Shown: positions 10,836 through 21,752, counted from the first letter of the stretch. The stretch: 64,000 nt of DNA from Terfezia claveryi (GCA_015179025.1 WHUX01000124.1:1-64000), one strand, 5' to 3'. Numbers and translations: made by a program. The notes: generated by a model not told the origin, from the letters alone.

Positions 10836-11396
10836 TGTAACGAGAGCTTTAGAGGACAAGGCGACCAAGGGGTATGCTGGGGAAGTGGCAAGGGGCAATC
10901 ACATACATAGGAGGGCTACGTGTGTGATATGGGGAAAGGCTAGGATAAGACACACGTAGGAACGCTACGTGTATGACCAGGGGAAGGCTAAGACGGGGCG
11001 GCAAGGGCAAGAGGCAAGAGAGGCAGAGGGCAAGGGATATAAGACATGCAGAGGCAGTTGCCGTGTGTGTCAAGGGAGGCAGCTGTACTACAGAGTTGTT
11101 TGAACAAGACAAGGATGTGCACAAGGGAGGTGTACAAGCGCTAGGAGAAGCAAAGTCCTGTATTGGGTATACAAGACTATGGATAGGGATCCAACAACAG
11201 TACGAGGGATAGGCTCTATATATATATAACCCGGCCAGGGCAATGGGGTAAATAAGCTTCCCTATCTCGGAAGCCAAGCAAGGTAACGATAACAATAACC
11301 CATCACTTGCGATCGCAGGTGATGACAAAGACCACAATGGCAATGACCCGTCACCTGCGATCGCAGGTGATGACAACTGAATACACGGTTGTTACA
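10836..11396 (-). repeat. 5' LTR of Gypsy B
   Basis: On the minus strand it runs TGTAACAACCGTGT ... CTCTCGTTACA, 561 bp. It resembles the Gypsy C LTR (46088-46713) and shares its R/U5-side sequence with the Gypsy A LTR, including the pyrimidine-rich CTTGCC/CTCTTGCC stretch and ACACGTAGCGTTCCTACGTG. A TATATATATA stretch at 11217-11227 is a likely core promoter. Confidence 0.85.
11303..11370. promoter_or_regulatory. Two 20-bp palindromes in the Gypsy B LTR U3
   Basis: TCACCTGCGATCGCAGGTGA at 11351-11370 is a perfect palindrome. 11303-11322 is the same with one change. They are spaced 48 bp apart. Four related copies occur in the Gypsy C LTR (46114-46274). Confidence 0.65.
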
Positions 11397-12155
11397 TACA
11401 GAAACTCACATTATAAACTTGGACTAGGGGGGCTAATATTCATTCAATGAGTTAGTGTTGCATTTCTAAAGTATCATATTCCTGATCCTGAACTGAAAAT
11501 CCACTCAGAAACTTAGTTCGTTTAGGGCCAATTGGCAACAGAGCTATCAGAATCTATGCTTAGTTGGACAGCTTGTTTCACACATCAGAAGGAATGTTTC
11601 CCAAACTCATGAAAATTGGCCACAATTTTTTATCCCCAGAAAAGTTTGTCAAGTATATTTGATCAGACGTTATTAGGATAGGTATGAGAGTAGTGCCAAT
11701 AGGTAGGGTCATCTGGTAGCTCGTAAGTGTCTGGTAACAAAGCGAATTTGTAGTAACTATCCCCTCAAAAACATACCTACATATCAAACTACCATTCTGC
11801 CATATGTATTTCTATGTAAACTCTAGAGTCATGTAGATCAAACTCACGCCTTGGTGCGAATACCAGATCTCAGGGGTACGCTTTCTAGTAGAGAAGATAC
11901 CCAATACACTCAATAGCATCTCCATCAAAAAATTGGATGCCTGTTTGCAGGTGAAAATCCACAGTCCTATTCCGCCACTCCGGTTGGTCTACCAATCCAT
12001 ACATTTTCTTATGCCATGTATAACCAGACTTGTACATGACTGCTAGTGTCCTGAAAGCATCCATAGAGAGCAGTTCATCATGGAAAAATCGGTCAATCTG
12101 TTATATTAAAGTTTTGCTCTCATGGAAGAACCGGGCAAACTTATATTCATAAGCA
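11397..12155 (-). pseudogene. Plavaka-type transposase fragment
   Basis: Reading the minus strand from 12155 gives a decayed copy of the protein at 12469-15398. It includes EYKFARFFHESKTL (compare DYRLARFFNSTKTS), GYTWHKKMYGLVDQPEWRNR, then ITSDQIYLTNFSGDKKLWPI and SLGNIPSDV, then ALLPIGPKRTKFLSGFSVQD. Several stops interrupt it. It ends exactly where the Gypsy B LTR begins, so Gypsy B inserted into it or truncated it. It is distinct from the fuller copy to its right: residues differ throughout, and the right-hand copy keeps its own complete C terminus. Confidence 0.75.
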
Positions 12156-12171
12156 TTCATCAGCAGAAAAA

Positions 12172-12330
12172 ATTCTGCGTCAGGACGCACTTTCTATGTT
12201 TTCTCTGTCCTATGCGTCACAACAACCTTTTTACCTTCTTTGCATCCGATGCGCGTCCTGACACAACTGCAGATACAAATCTGTGTCAGGACGCGTCAAC
12301 TATTTTTATACCGTCCCATGCGTTACAATT
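12172..12330. repeat. GCGTCAGGACGC-type subterminal repeats, left side
   Basis: Copies of GCGTCAGGACGC or its inverse (TGCGTCAGGACGCAC near 12176, GCGTCCTGACAC near 12252, GTGTCAGGACGCG near 12284, plus TGCGTCACAACAACC near 12213) cluster within 160 bp between the transposase 3' end and the Plavaka fragment. TGCGTCACAAC and GCGTCAGG also occur at 21698-21752. Confidence 0.6.
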
Positions 12331-12468
12331 TTCTACACCCCCACACATAGCCTCCTAACATTCGCCTGGCACCTGTTTTATATCTGACACTTCACGTTCT
12401 TTGTGGCTCTTCCCCCAACTGTAGTCACAAGTTTATTATTTCCTAATCATAAATCATATTCCACTTCT

Positions 12469-15398
12469 CTAATCATAAATCGTATTCCACGTCTCTAAGT
12501 CTATTCTATTATTTACCAACCAACTTTCCCCCGGCTCTAATGGTATCAAATGCGCAATCCCTTCTATTTGTGATATCTTAACTATAACCCCTTCCCCACT
12601 CATCGGCAATCCAACGCGAACCATCCCTTCTGTGCCCTGCACAGCATTTCCCCTGATGCATTGAAGTAGATTCACATGTGCCAACCGGTGCACTATTCCT
12701 GCCATAGTTATTACTTTGAACAATGTATTGATTCGTCCTGGTATTCGTCCATTTAGCGTCCCTACTGGTGCCTCATCCAATGCACGCTGTCTCCTTACCC
12801 ATATCCAATCGTGTCTTTCCTTCCCGCGAAACTTCTCGGTGCATCTAGCATTGTGCAAAATGAACCCTTCTCCATTGAATTTTGGCACTGGAATTTGAAG
12901 CATCCCATATGAACGAATTTCCTGAACTAACAGCCCGGTAGGGTCGGAATCCATGCTTCTAACTTCCTGCCTTAAAAACGCTTGCGTTGTCAGCACTAGA
13001 TCTGGTAAGCCGGTTACATGCTCCAGATCCTCAAGGCTGGGTATTAATCCCAACTCAATTTTCGCCCGCAACTTCAAGTAGACCTGTCCGACACCTGGCG
13101 TCACATCTCCGTTTTGCCTAACCTGGTTCCATAGATTAAGTGTCAAGTCCTTCATAGCAAAAGTATGATCCCTCGTGTAGGTAGTAACTATTTGTGGTGT
13201 TGCATTAACCCTATTACTTCGACGGTAAGCATCCTTAAGGCCTTTATGCATGGCTTCACTGATATCTATAGAATATTGAGCTAGAGCCCCAAACTTCGGA
13301 ATCTGTTCGGCATAATGGGAAATTAAATGGACTTTTGGGAAATTGAAGTGCGCCCCTTCTTGTAAAATGTCATTCACCAATTCCCGACGGTGCAAGGTAT
13401 TCTCTTGATGCATCCTAACCTTTTCCGATGCTGTGAGGTCTTCAACCAACGATCCCGCTTGTTCCTTCAACAAATCCTTATGTGCTTCCGCAGCAGCCTT
13501 TCTTGTTTTCTTATCAGCACGGAACCTCAAGAACACAGCTTTAGTTTCATGAAACACACGCAAATATTCTTGTAAATAAGAAATTGTCTTATCCGTATGA
13601 CTAGGATACTGAGTCATGAGATAGAAGTCAGTGATGCTACGTACGCAGCGAATTGCTCGATTGAACTCCTATACCTGACCTCCGGTAGGCCGTGGTTGGT
13701 TAGCCTTCCGACGCAACGCTGCAGTAAATGTTCCAAGAATGACTTTACCAAAGTTCCGCATTTCCTTTCCCGACCATTGTGAAACAACTCGGTATCCCTT
13801 GGTCGGAACTGAAAATCCAGGGTAGGGAGGCAACCGATGCCAGACATAGTCAAACGCATTAATCCGCTCATGGTATTCTAGAAAACCTTGAATCCAATCC
13901 ATTAAATGATTTAACACTCCTAGGAGGATATTGTGCAAAACATCTGCTCGAACGAGCTCAGGCGGATTTATATTTGGGACTGACCACAAGGCGTTTTTGA
14001 TGTTTTTAATGCCGTTTGCTTTCAAACTGATAGCGTCGGAATTGTTGTATGCTGCGGCATAATTTTGATGTGAGTGAGCTGGATAACCACTTCCTGAATA
14101 CTCATCAAGCTTCTCGACGGGGATTGTGCAAGAAGGGCAGCGGTTGTTTGCAATACCATGGATTGTAGCATTTTCCATATGGTCAGCGAGCCAACAAAAG
14201 AGCTTAGGAAAGCATAAGCGTACGTTCCCATCAGCACAAACCATCTCATAGCCTTTCTGACATCTCGCGTCAGATAGCGGTTTCAGCAAATGCGCCAAAA
14301 CATCGCGTATGGTTTGCAATGCCTGAATTTCCTGCGTTTCTACCGAATACCCAGGTATTTTGTTGATTCGTTTCGGCCCAATCGGTAGCAGTGCAATTGG
14401 TATCCAGGCATGCATCGTATGTGTATTGCGTATGGAGCTTCCGATATTGCCGATACTCATATAAACAGGCCATAACTTTTTGTCTCCAGAGAAATTCATT
14501 AGGTGAGTTTCATCTGATGCTAGTAAAATCAGAACAAGTGTCCCGCCTTCGGGTAGCAAAGCCTATCCGTTTCAGTTAGTTGGATATCCGACATAGCACA
14601 CAGAAATTGCTCACCTGGTGTCTTCCCACCACTTTGCAGTATGGATTTCACTATATACCCTGTTCCCTTCATTGTCGTATTCTTGCCGCGGGCCCCAGGC
14701 CATCTCGCTGGCATAAACCTTTTGGCGTAGAAGGTACTTCACTGCTGCAATAATATTCCGATAATAAAAGGCCACCCCCTTGAGTAATGGGTAGTTCACT
14801 GTTCCTGAGTGCCAGGAAGGTTCATTTGCCGCCGCGTCGATAAGCTTATACATTGTATACGCTGACCGAAATTGAACCTCGTGCGTTGGATTGAGGCCTT
14901 TAAGAGGTTATCTTTGAAAAACTGGTCGATCTTTGACTGTGAGGTCTTTGTAGAATTGAAGAAGCGTGCCAGTCGATAATCAATTGAGGTGCGGAATGGA
15001 GCAAACAAATTGAAGTTTCGGTCTTCCTCTGGAAATACATGTTAATGTATTGGGTTGCCTGCACGTGGATAGGTGATTGCATGCTGACTTCCCTCGTCGG
15101 ATTTTGGTTCAACACAAAAAGTTCGAGCCTCCCTATCAGATCCCTCGCTATGGCATGAATCAGAGTAGTAATCAACATCGGCAGATATAATATCGGTGAA
15201 ATTAACTTCGTCTATATCATAATCTAAATCAACAGTATCTCTGGTGTTGGAGAACCGACGCTTTCGAGACGGTGGCAGTGGCCCATTAAGATCCTTCACG
15301 TTTTTTTCAGGATGAACCTTCGCCAGATGATTTGAATATGCTCCAGCTGAAGTATAGAATCGTGGGCACCATTGGCATAGGGTTTTGTATCTGTTCAT
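12469..15398 (-). pseudogene. Plavaka-type DDE transposase, broken
   Basis: The minus strand starts at 15398 with MNRYKTLCQWCPRFYTSAGA and a C2H2-like finger (CQWC ... HLAKVH). The core follows with LASDETHLMNFSGDKKLWPV and YMSIGNI (about 14450-14530), ALLPIGPKRINKIPGYSVE, a Cys cluster NNRCPSCTIPVEKL, RADVLHNILLGVLNHLMDWI (about 13930) and a helical C-terminal part ending at 12469. SDET-x2-FSGDKK followed by WPVY-x-IGNI is, from memory of the family, the Plavaka signature. Lesions seen: TAA at 15042-15044, a frame change near 14890, an unclear junction near 14563-14614 (intron-like ends, but the frame is not kept) and TAG at 13669-13671, after which the same frame stays open to the end. It would have cut and joined element ends; this copy probably cannot. 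Confidence 0.8.
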
Positions 15399-15678
15399 TT
15401 TGAAACGTCACGGAGGTTGTAAAATATTGTAAGAGACAGATTTTGTGGTGTAATATTTTCATTAACAGAATCTCAGGGAATAAGCTTCATAAGCGCCAAG
15501 GCTCCGATCGCACTAAATAAGGGATTTTATCCGACGTGATGCATTGGATTTTGCCAAGACTGACTACGCACGATACCTTTGGCCCCACCCCCCTTCCTAA
15601 TCTTCTCTCTACTTACTTTCTTTCTTCTACCCCACACCAAATACACAACCTTCGCATCCTTCCTTACTTCCCTCTACC
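15399..15678. other. Divergent intergenic region
   Basis: This gap lies between the transposase (minus) and a small plus-strand reading frame. 15580-15678 is pyrimidine-rich and ends in CTACCATGG, like a fungal 5' leader. No repeat or RNA gene was seen. Confidence 0.4.
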
Positions 15679-15831
15679 ATGGAGACTGCCCTCTACCTCT
15701 GGAGTCGGGAGAGCCCTTACCTTCATCTTGTTGCGTCTAAATTCAACGCCGCGATCAGCCAACTGAAGCCACTGCGATCACGCTGGCAAGAACAACAAGA
15801 TGAGGCTGGGGTGCTTCCTATCCTTGGTTAA
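15679..15831 (+). CDS. Small possible ORF, 50 aa, unknown
   Basis: The frame METALYLWSRESPYLHLVAS ... GVLPILG follows a long pyrimidine-rich leader and a good start context (ACCATGG). It is short and matches no family I recognise. It may be a first exon: a GT lies at its end (GGTTAAGG) and a CTCGTAG acceptor about 60 bp on. It converges on the minus-strand gene at 15862-16799. It may be only a chance frame. Confidence 0.25.
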   Translation: METALYLWSRESPYLHLVASKFNAAISQLKPLRSRWQEQQDEAGVLPILG

Positions 15832-15861
15832 GGTCCTATCTATTGGACATAAGTTCCGACT

Positions 15862-16799
15862 TCACTGGTTGGAACACTCTCGTAGTTTATTATGTTTGCT
15901 CTCCCCCTTTAATAAAACTACAATTTCCAACCTGAACAAAAGAATCACTTCCTGCATGAACCTGATATTGACTCTTCCATCCCCCAAATCATCAATCCTT
16001 TCCTGCCTCATCCTTCCCCTCTGACTACGTTTCCGTAGACGTTCGCGACGGGCATGCCGTTGTCTTATCCGCTGCCTCTGATTTGACTTTGCGGATAGTG
16101 GAGGCGCTAGATTTGGAGGAGCCTCCGGAGTTAGGGGAGGGATTGGGGTCGGCGGAGGCACGGGAGGGGGTGGAAATAGGACTGCGAGTGGCATATTTTC
16201 TTGGTTCTCTAATTCATTGCTAGTTATAGATAACCCTAGATAATCCGACTCCAAACGTTTCTTTGCTCACTTACCATGTGGTGATGGCGACGTGGGTGGT
16301 ACTTCCATATCCTCCTCCATATCCTCCTCCATATCCTCAATATCGGTGGTTAATTCCGATAGGGCACTTGGGGGAGGAGCTATCCGCTTACGCCGGCTTC
16401 GTGTTCTATATAATGTCTTCGTTGGGTCTTCATTAATACTAAGAAAATATTAGCTAGGACTAAGACTCTCGCTCCAATTATGGGAGGGCTCTCGCTCCAA
16501 TTATGGGAGGGCTCTCACTCAAATGGGAGGGCTCTCACTCCAATGGGAGGACTCTCACTCTAATGGGAGGGCTCTCACTCCAAAGGGGTCTCCTAAGGGG
16601 GGCTCTCAACCAAAGGGGGCTTTCTCAACCAAAGGGGGGCTTTCTCGACCAAATGGGGGCTTTCTCAACCAAAGGGGGGCTTTCTCAACCAAAGGGGGTT
16701 TCTTTGCTAAGCTAAGTAGGACATACCTATTTGTACTATCTTTTGGAGATAGTTCTGGTGTGGGAACATCAGTTTCTGGCGAGGTTGACGTGAAGGCAT
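15862..16799 (-). CDS. Small multi-exon gene of unknown function
   Basis: Three blocks join in frame on the minus strand. The first (about 16799-16726) is Ser/Thr/Pro-rich (FTSTSPETDVPTPELSPKDS). The second (about 16436-16302) has a basic stretch TRSRRKRIAPPPS, then the acidic repeat EDMEEDMEEDMEV. The third (16262-15862) is proline-rich (FPPPPVPPPTPIPPLTPEAP), then strongly basic (KSNQRQRIRQRHARRERLRK). Intron ends GTATGT ... GCTAATATTTTCTTAG (16437-16725) and GTAAGT ... TATCTAG (about 40 nt) fit fungal rules. The start is uncertain because no ATG lies in frame at the 5' end and another exon may exist upstream. The basic and acidic low-complexity pattern suggests a nuclear protein; the function is unknown. 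It lies inside the proposed Plavaka-type element. Confidence 0.35.
16478..16712. repeat. Tandem repeats (TGGGAGGGCTCTCACTCCAA and AACCAAAGGGGGGCTTTCTC)
   Basis: Two related 18-20-bp arrays run head to tail: about five units of the first type, then about five of the second. They fall inside the inferred 289-nt intron of the minus-strand gene and account for its unusual length compared with neighbouring introns (49-78 nt). Confidence 0.8.
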
Positions 16800-16809
16800 A
16801 ATGATAGTA

Positions 16810-17798
16810 GTGGCAGAATAGCTAATAGTCAATAATAGCAATTAATGTATTGCAGATGTTGAGGTTTATATGTATTAAGAGATTTGGGGGGGGGAGCAAA
16901 TCAAACCCGTGTTAGTGCTATGGTCTCAATATGTACGGCTGCTAGTCTCATACCCAATTGGGAAGGAATTGATGTGAGTGGCATATACCGCTAAGTATTA
17001 CAAAGATCTACGGGACAACAGCATATTTGCAGCGCACTTAGATTCCAACTTAAGTGGTCGGATGACTTCTGTATCAGGGGCTTGATACAGTGGCTCTAAA
17101 TAAGTTATTAATATTTAGCGCTATCACATACATATGCAATGTTCTAGGTCTTTCTGACTTAGGAAATTTACTAGAAGGGGTACAAGCTGCTTTCCAAACA
17201 GGCTTAGATTTGGGATAGCGCTACCAAATAACTCGACCCAACCTCGTAAGTTGGAATCTGCGTGTATTGCATACTTTCCATTGTGCCGTAGTTATTTGTA
17301 TTTCGCTATTGTGCCTGTCACAACAACATCCACACACACAACAGAAAGTATGTAGTACACTCAGATTCCAACTTACAAGGTTGGAGGGCTTTTGAAAGTC
17401 GTTTACACAGAGCTAGATATTAACACAAAGGCCATAGTCTTATGCAGGCATAGATGGCTATGTGGATTGCCGACCGCTTGAAGCAAACATGTCCAATAAT
17501 TAAATAAAGGTCATGGCCTTATGCAGGCCATACAGAACTGGAGTGACTGGCCATGTTGATTGCCGACCAAGCAAACATGGCCTACTCTTATGTCCAACTT
17601 CGTAGAGTCCATAAATACCCCCATAGATCTGTGAATCAATTATTCTCAGCAGCTATTCACAATACCTCCCGCCATCATCACAATACCTTCCCGCCATCAC
17701 AACTTTCCATTTGAATAACACCTAACATACATAACGTAAGTATCTCTAAAGCATAGTTTCCAACGGGGGTATCTAAATTTCCAACGTAGTTCGTCCAA
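16810..17798. other. Intergenic region with dispersed short repeats
   Basis: No gene was seen. The motif AGATTCCAACTTA occurs near 17041 and 17360 and inverted near 17250. A roughly 90-bp block (CATGGCCTTATGCAGGCC ... GATTGCCGACC ... AAGCAAACATG) occurs twice, at about 17430-17495 and 17510-17580. The stretch 17600-17798 precedes the next gene and is a plausible promoter and leader (TCCATAAATACCC near 17608). Confidence 0.5.
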
Positions 17799-19074
17799 AT
17801 GCCATCTGCAGCGCAAGAAGTTAGCCAAGCAAAGGCACTATTGGGATGGGGGGAAATGATCCCCGGTACTCAAACTGGAGGAATGGGGTCAAGGGGTGGG
17901 CACGAACACAGGGGATAACGGGGAAACGGCAGGCCGGGAATGCCCTCTGGGGTCAATTCAAAACCTACGCCCAGCAGGAGACTGGGCTCCCTGCATCTGG
18001 AATTGCGCTCATCCAAAATGGGGCAGCACCAATCAAAAGAGCAGCCGAGACTGCTCTTGACAAGATTTTGCAAGACGTCCTTAAAAAGGCAAGAGACACA
18101 GAGCGCGGGCACGCATTAGCACAAGTAGCAAACCTAGCTGCGAATGCTCCAGATGTCCAGTTTGGGGGGGGGGCAATGCAGGGGGGGTGGCCAACGCACC
18201 GGGGCGGAATGCAGACCAGAACGTTGAGGAGGGTTTCCGAAAGCCTGTGAGGTTATTCCTCATTGATCCAACCCGGGGAGCTGAGGTACAAGACGCAAAT
18301 GGCCAATATAAGTGGGATGAAGCACCAAGCAACTGTGTTGCAATTCTGAAGTTGGCATCCCTTTTGGAGATTGTGGATAAGATTCGGGAAAGGATCCCAG
18401 CTGGGAGAAAAGTGCGGGCTGTCTACGGAGCACTAGACAACCCCAACCCACCCAATACAATCCCTCCCGCCACGCGTCTGCAAACCGACGAGGAGGTGCA
18501 GGCATTTTTGGAGCTAAGCTCCTCCAAACCAATTAGGATACAAGTTATCCTGTATAGGGATCCGGCTTTGGAGCCTGTGGTGGCAGACAGCCCACCCCCC
18601 GATGATGGTGCATACTTTGCAGCTGACTTCCTGGATGCAGCTGAGGAGTACATGGACCCTGCCGAGGATTCCGACTCATTGAGTCGAAATCTTGCCGGCT
18701 TTGCCAAACGTACCTTCCCGCGGACAATGGAAGCATTTGAGGAGCGGAAGCTAAAGCTCCGCAAGCGAATTAAGAGGCAGCAGAGGGCTTTGCGTCAGAT
18801 GAAGCAGAAGCAGAGGGAAAGGTTCCCAGCTGAGGAAATTTATGATTCAGATTCTCCAGCATGGAACATCATGCAAGAACTGGATCCCCAGCCACAAAAT
18901 GGCAGGGAAATGCTCCTAGCAAGGGGACCGATCGCTGCAGGTGCTTCAGCGGTGGCACGAGCTAGAGCCGGACAAGATCCGGGAGCTCCGCCAGCTGCAC
19001 GCAGGGCGAGAGAACAAGCCTCGCACGAGGCAGGAGTAAATGTGGCCAATTTGGCCTGGATGGATCTGATCTAA
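17799..19074 (+). CDS. Gene of unknown family with two apparent frameshifts at G-runs
   Basis: The probable start is ATG 17799 ([18 protein letters not shown]). The frame must shift at a run of six G (about 17849) into [20 protein letters not shown] and on to about 18165. It shifts again at a run of ten G (18166-18175) or the nearby run of seven G into [20 protein letters not shown], which stays open to 19074. The N-terminal part is helical. The middle is mixed ([32 protein letters not shown] with [15 protein letters not shown]). The C-terminal part is highly charged ([20 protein letters not shown]). I recognise no domain. The sequence is otherwise gene-like and lacks stops, so either the G-runs are sequencing or mutation errors or the gene is recently broken. 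It lies 328 bp upstream of the DUF6532-like gene on the same strand and may be cargo of the same element. Confidence 0.5.
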
Positions 19075-19114
19075 GGACGGTATGCGTTGGAAGGAGAGGG
19101 TCTGTGTCGGAGGA

Positions 19115-19290
19115 CTGTTCGTTTTTTTTTTTTTTTTTTAGGTGATCTGTGTTCGTTGTTTTTTTCTCCTTTTTTTTTGTCTAGGTGATCTGTGTTCGTT
19201 GTTTTTTTCTCCTTTTTTTGTCTAGGTGATCTGTGTTCGTTGTTTTTTTTTCCTTTTTTTTTTTTTTGGGAGGGGGGTGGATTTTTAAAT
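19115..19290 (+). repeat. T-rich tandem repeat downstream of the 17799 gene
   Basis: About three copies of GGTGATCTGTGTTCGTTG are each followed by a long T-run (period about 50 bp). It lies in the probable 3' untranslated region or spacer. Confidence 0.75.
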
Positions 19291-19402
19291 TTTTTTTGGA
19301 GGGGGATTTAATTAGCAAGTTGTATGCTCAAAGAAATGGATTAGATGCTTTGCGTTGGAATATTTCTATACAAACCTCCTGCGCAAGTCTTTTTCATCCG
19401 CA

Positions 19403-20830
19403 ATGCCTCGCAAAACATCTTCCCAGCAAGCTACCTCTCAGCAAGCTACTGCGCCAACTGGGCAGGCAAGCCGTAAACGTAAGGCCTCTCAAATTGTAGC
19501 AACTGTGATTCAACCACAACCAACAGTTGAAACTGCGGCGGCATTCACAAATAACATCACATTCGATAATGAGGTTTGTATAAGGAAGGTGATATTTTGG
19601 TCAGATTGTAAGCTAATTCCGACATAGGATGGCAGAAGTGATTCCGAATCAGAAGTGGAAACTTTCGTTGACACTGCTGTGCTCGCGCCGGGCATTGGAA
19701 GAGGAACACGATCCTTTTCAGCTATTCCCGACATTTTACAACCTTTTGCGAGTACCGCACAAAAGATTGTGACCAACTACACATATTATAGGAAACCTCT
19801 GCTAACACCGGGTGAATTACTCCTGCTCATACAGCATGCCTGGGATAAGGCACAAACGGGGCCTCACCAGATAGAACGAGTAAGAGCGGTTGATACATTT
19901 GTATGACATCCAATCCGATTTGGGGCGTTGGATTGCTGATTCGAAACAGCTCAAAAGCATTCATTCCCGAACAAGGGCACATCTAATATATGAATGTCGG
20001 GCAAGCATCACGAGGGTGTATGGTATTAGCCAGTTACCAAAGGAATGTATGAAGACAAAGGTTGAGTACTTGCTGGAAGGAGATCGATTTATCTGCAGGC
20101 AAAGCAGTCGGGATGTAAGTTGGTCGGATGGCAAACACCACCAGTCCAATATCTGACGCTAATATTGATGTCCAAAAAGGAGTTTAGGGGACGGTTCCGT
20201 GCGGAGGAGATCGTTAATATAATATATCAACGGTATTTCCAAGGCCCAAAAATGAAGGGGAATAGAGACCCGGGCTTTCTGGATAGAATCAATGGTGTCT
20301 TCATATGCTTTGTGGCCTCAGCAATGCGTCACAGTTTGAAAGCATGGAAGACAGGAGATTGTAATCCAGTCATGCAGGAGTTCAAATACGAAACCGCCTG
20401 GTGTAAGTTGAGAATAACCAATGAACAGCAACAAATGGACGCACAATGTTGGACAAGGGACTAACGCAAAACAGGCACATATGAGAGGCTGATGAATACA
20501 TGGGAGATTCATCCAAAAGCAATAAAGGACCTCATGGTGAATAACATCAAGGCTGACTTGGCTCGTCGGATTGCAGCTCAGGTAAGGATGGTGGAAGTAG
20601 AACCAGTTGACGCACCACAAGTCGAAGATGAAGCACGATATGAGGCGGAATTGAGAAAGGAGCTAGAGCACTCGTATGAAAGATTAGAGGTGCCAGCGGA
20701 GAAGCGCCGTCGCGAAGGGAGTCTACTGAGAGATTCATCAGTAGAATTGGCTGGACCATTAAACCCGGAGGTTGATGATGCACTGACAGGGACAGGGGAT
20801 ATAGACGAAGAGGACACAGAAAGTGACTGA
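19403..20830 (+). CDS. DUF6532-like protein, five exons, 395 aa
   Basis: Exons are 19403-19573, 19628-19900, 19950-20114, 20180-20402 and 20475-20830. All four introns are GT-AG (54, 49, 65, 72 nt); the last has a CTAAC branch site. The N terminus is Ser/Thr/Gln-rich and basic (MPRKTSSQQATSQQATAPTG). The conserved core begins ILQPFASTAQKIVTNYTYYR, then RTRAHLIYECRASITRVYGI, YLLEGDRFICR, EEIVNIIYQRYFQGPKMKG and GVFICFVASAMRHSLKAWKT. The C terminus is acidic (DIDEEDTESD). The order of a charged helical block, an aromatic-rich middle and a PxxaxxATAxxxAlxxWxtG-like end resembles DUF6532, a fungal family of unknown function, as I recall it; this is not confirmed. A decayed paralogue at 44945-46087 shares at least two intron positions, which supports the gene model. 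The function is unknown. Confidence 0.7.
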
Positions 20831-21149
20831 AGAAGTCGGATGTTTGAGGGAATGGGTTTTTCTATGTCAGTTTCAAGGCTATTCTCTCTATGGGGTTATG
20901 TTATCTCGTTAGCTGTATTTCTTTTGCTTGCGTGTGGTCGTGTGTTTCTTTTTCATAAAACGTGTTCACTGGAAGCTGGGACGGGGAAGGTTGGTAGATG
21001 TAATTTGGTGGGAGGAAAGAGTATGCATTGCGTTGGATTTCATTTCTTGGTGTTGGAGGTCGTAAGGAACTTCTGCTGTGAATGAGGTTTTTTTTTGTTT
21101 ATGGAAGATATGTTTGGTAATTAGCAAATGGAACGCAGATTAAAAGGAG

Positions 21150-21445
21150 AACATTTGCACACGCAGAGAGTATAACGGTCAAGTAAAGAACGTGACGAGT
21201 AGGAATAGAAACATCTGAAGGGCAATTATTGGATAGGGCAAGTTATGAACGCGAGGTGTCGGATTAAAAATATCTGAAGGGCTATTGTAGGATGGGGAAA
21301 TTAGAAACGCGGGGGTTTGGCTAAGAAACATCAGAAAGACAAACGTAGGATGGAGAAGATAGAAACGCGAGGTGTCGGATTAGGAACACCTGAAGAGCTA
21401 TTGTAGGATAGAGAAGTTAAGGACGTGGGGCAAGGGCAAGGAACG
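21150..21445 (+). repeat. Imperfect tandem repeat of about 60 bp
   Basis: About four to five diverged units share GAAACGCGAGGTGTCGGATT and ACATCTGAAGGGCTATTGTA followed by GGATAGAGAAG. No coding frame is present. It lies 3' of the DUF6532-like gene, and 20831-21150 between them shows nothing else recognisable. Confidence 0.7.
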
Positions 21446-21697
21446 CCGGAAAGAGGATTGGGAGATGGATACCATGAGAGAACGAAATAGATGAACAGTG
21501 ACGCGGGAACGACAACAGAAGGTTAGATGTGGTCGGGAGGATAGACAGGTAAAAGTGTATTAGCAAAGTCAATTCAAAGGCGAAACGTTAAGAACGCGGG
21601 ACGTCGGCTTGCATGGTAACAGCACAGCTTAAGTAAGAGTTAGAGTAGAAACGTTGGAGGTGGTTATCGTACGTCCCGAGAGTTAGAGGAAATACCT

Positions 21698-21752
21698 CTG
21701 CGTCACAACGTTGAGTTTTGCTATATGGCGTCAGGTGCGTCTGACGTACCTG
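21698..21752. repeat. GCGTCAGG-type inverted repeats, right side
   Basis: GCGTCAGGT and ACCTGACGC form 9-bp arms around GCGTCTGACGT, next to TGCGTCACAACG. They relate to the cluster at 12172-12330. They may be the right subterminal region of the Plavaka-type element, directly before the truncated Copia copy. Confidence 0.5.

Larger units (their letters stand above)
7811..11396 (-). mobile_element. Gypsy B, 5' half with its 5' LTR
   Basis: This is the right-hand portion of a minus-strand chromovirus whose left-hand portion is 1-1350. It includes the LTR (10836-11396), gag, protease and RT. Its 3' LTR lies outside the window, so its target duplication cannot be checked. Gypsy A disrupted it in the RNase H region. 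Protein similarity to A and C shows that the three are one family with diverged LTRs. Confidence 0.9.
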
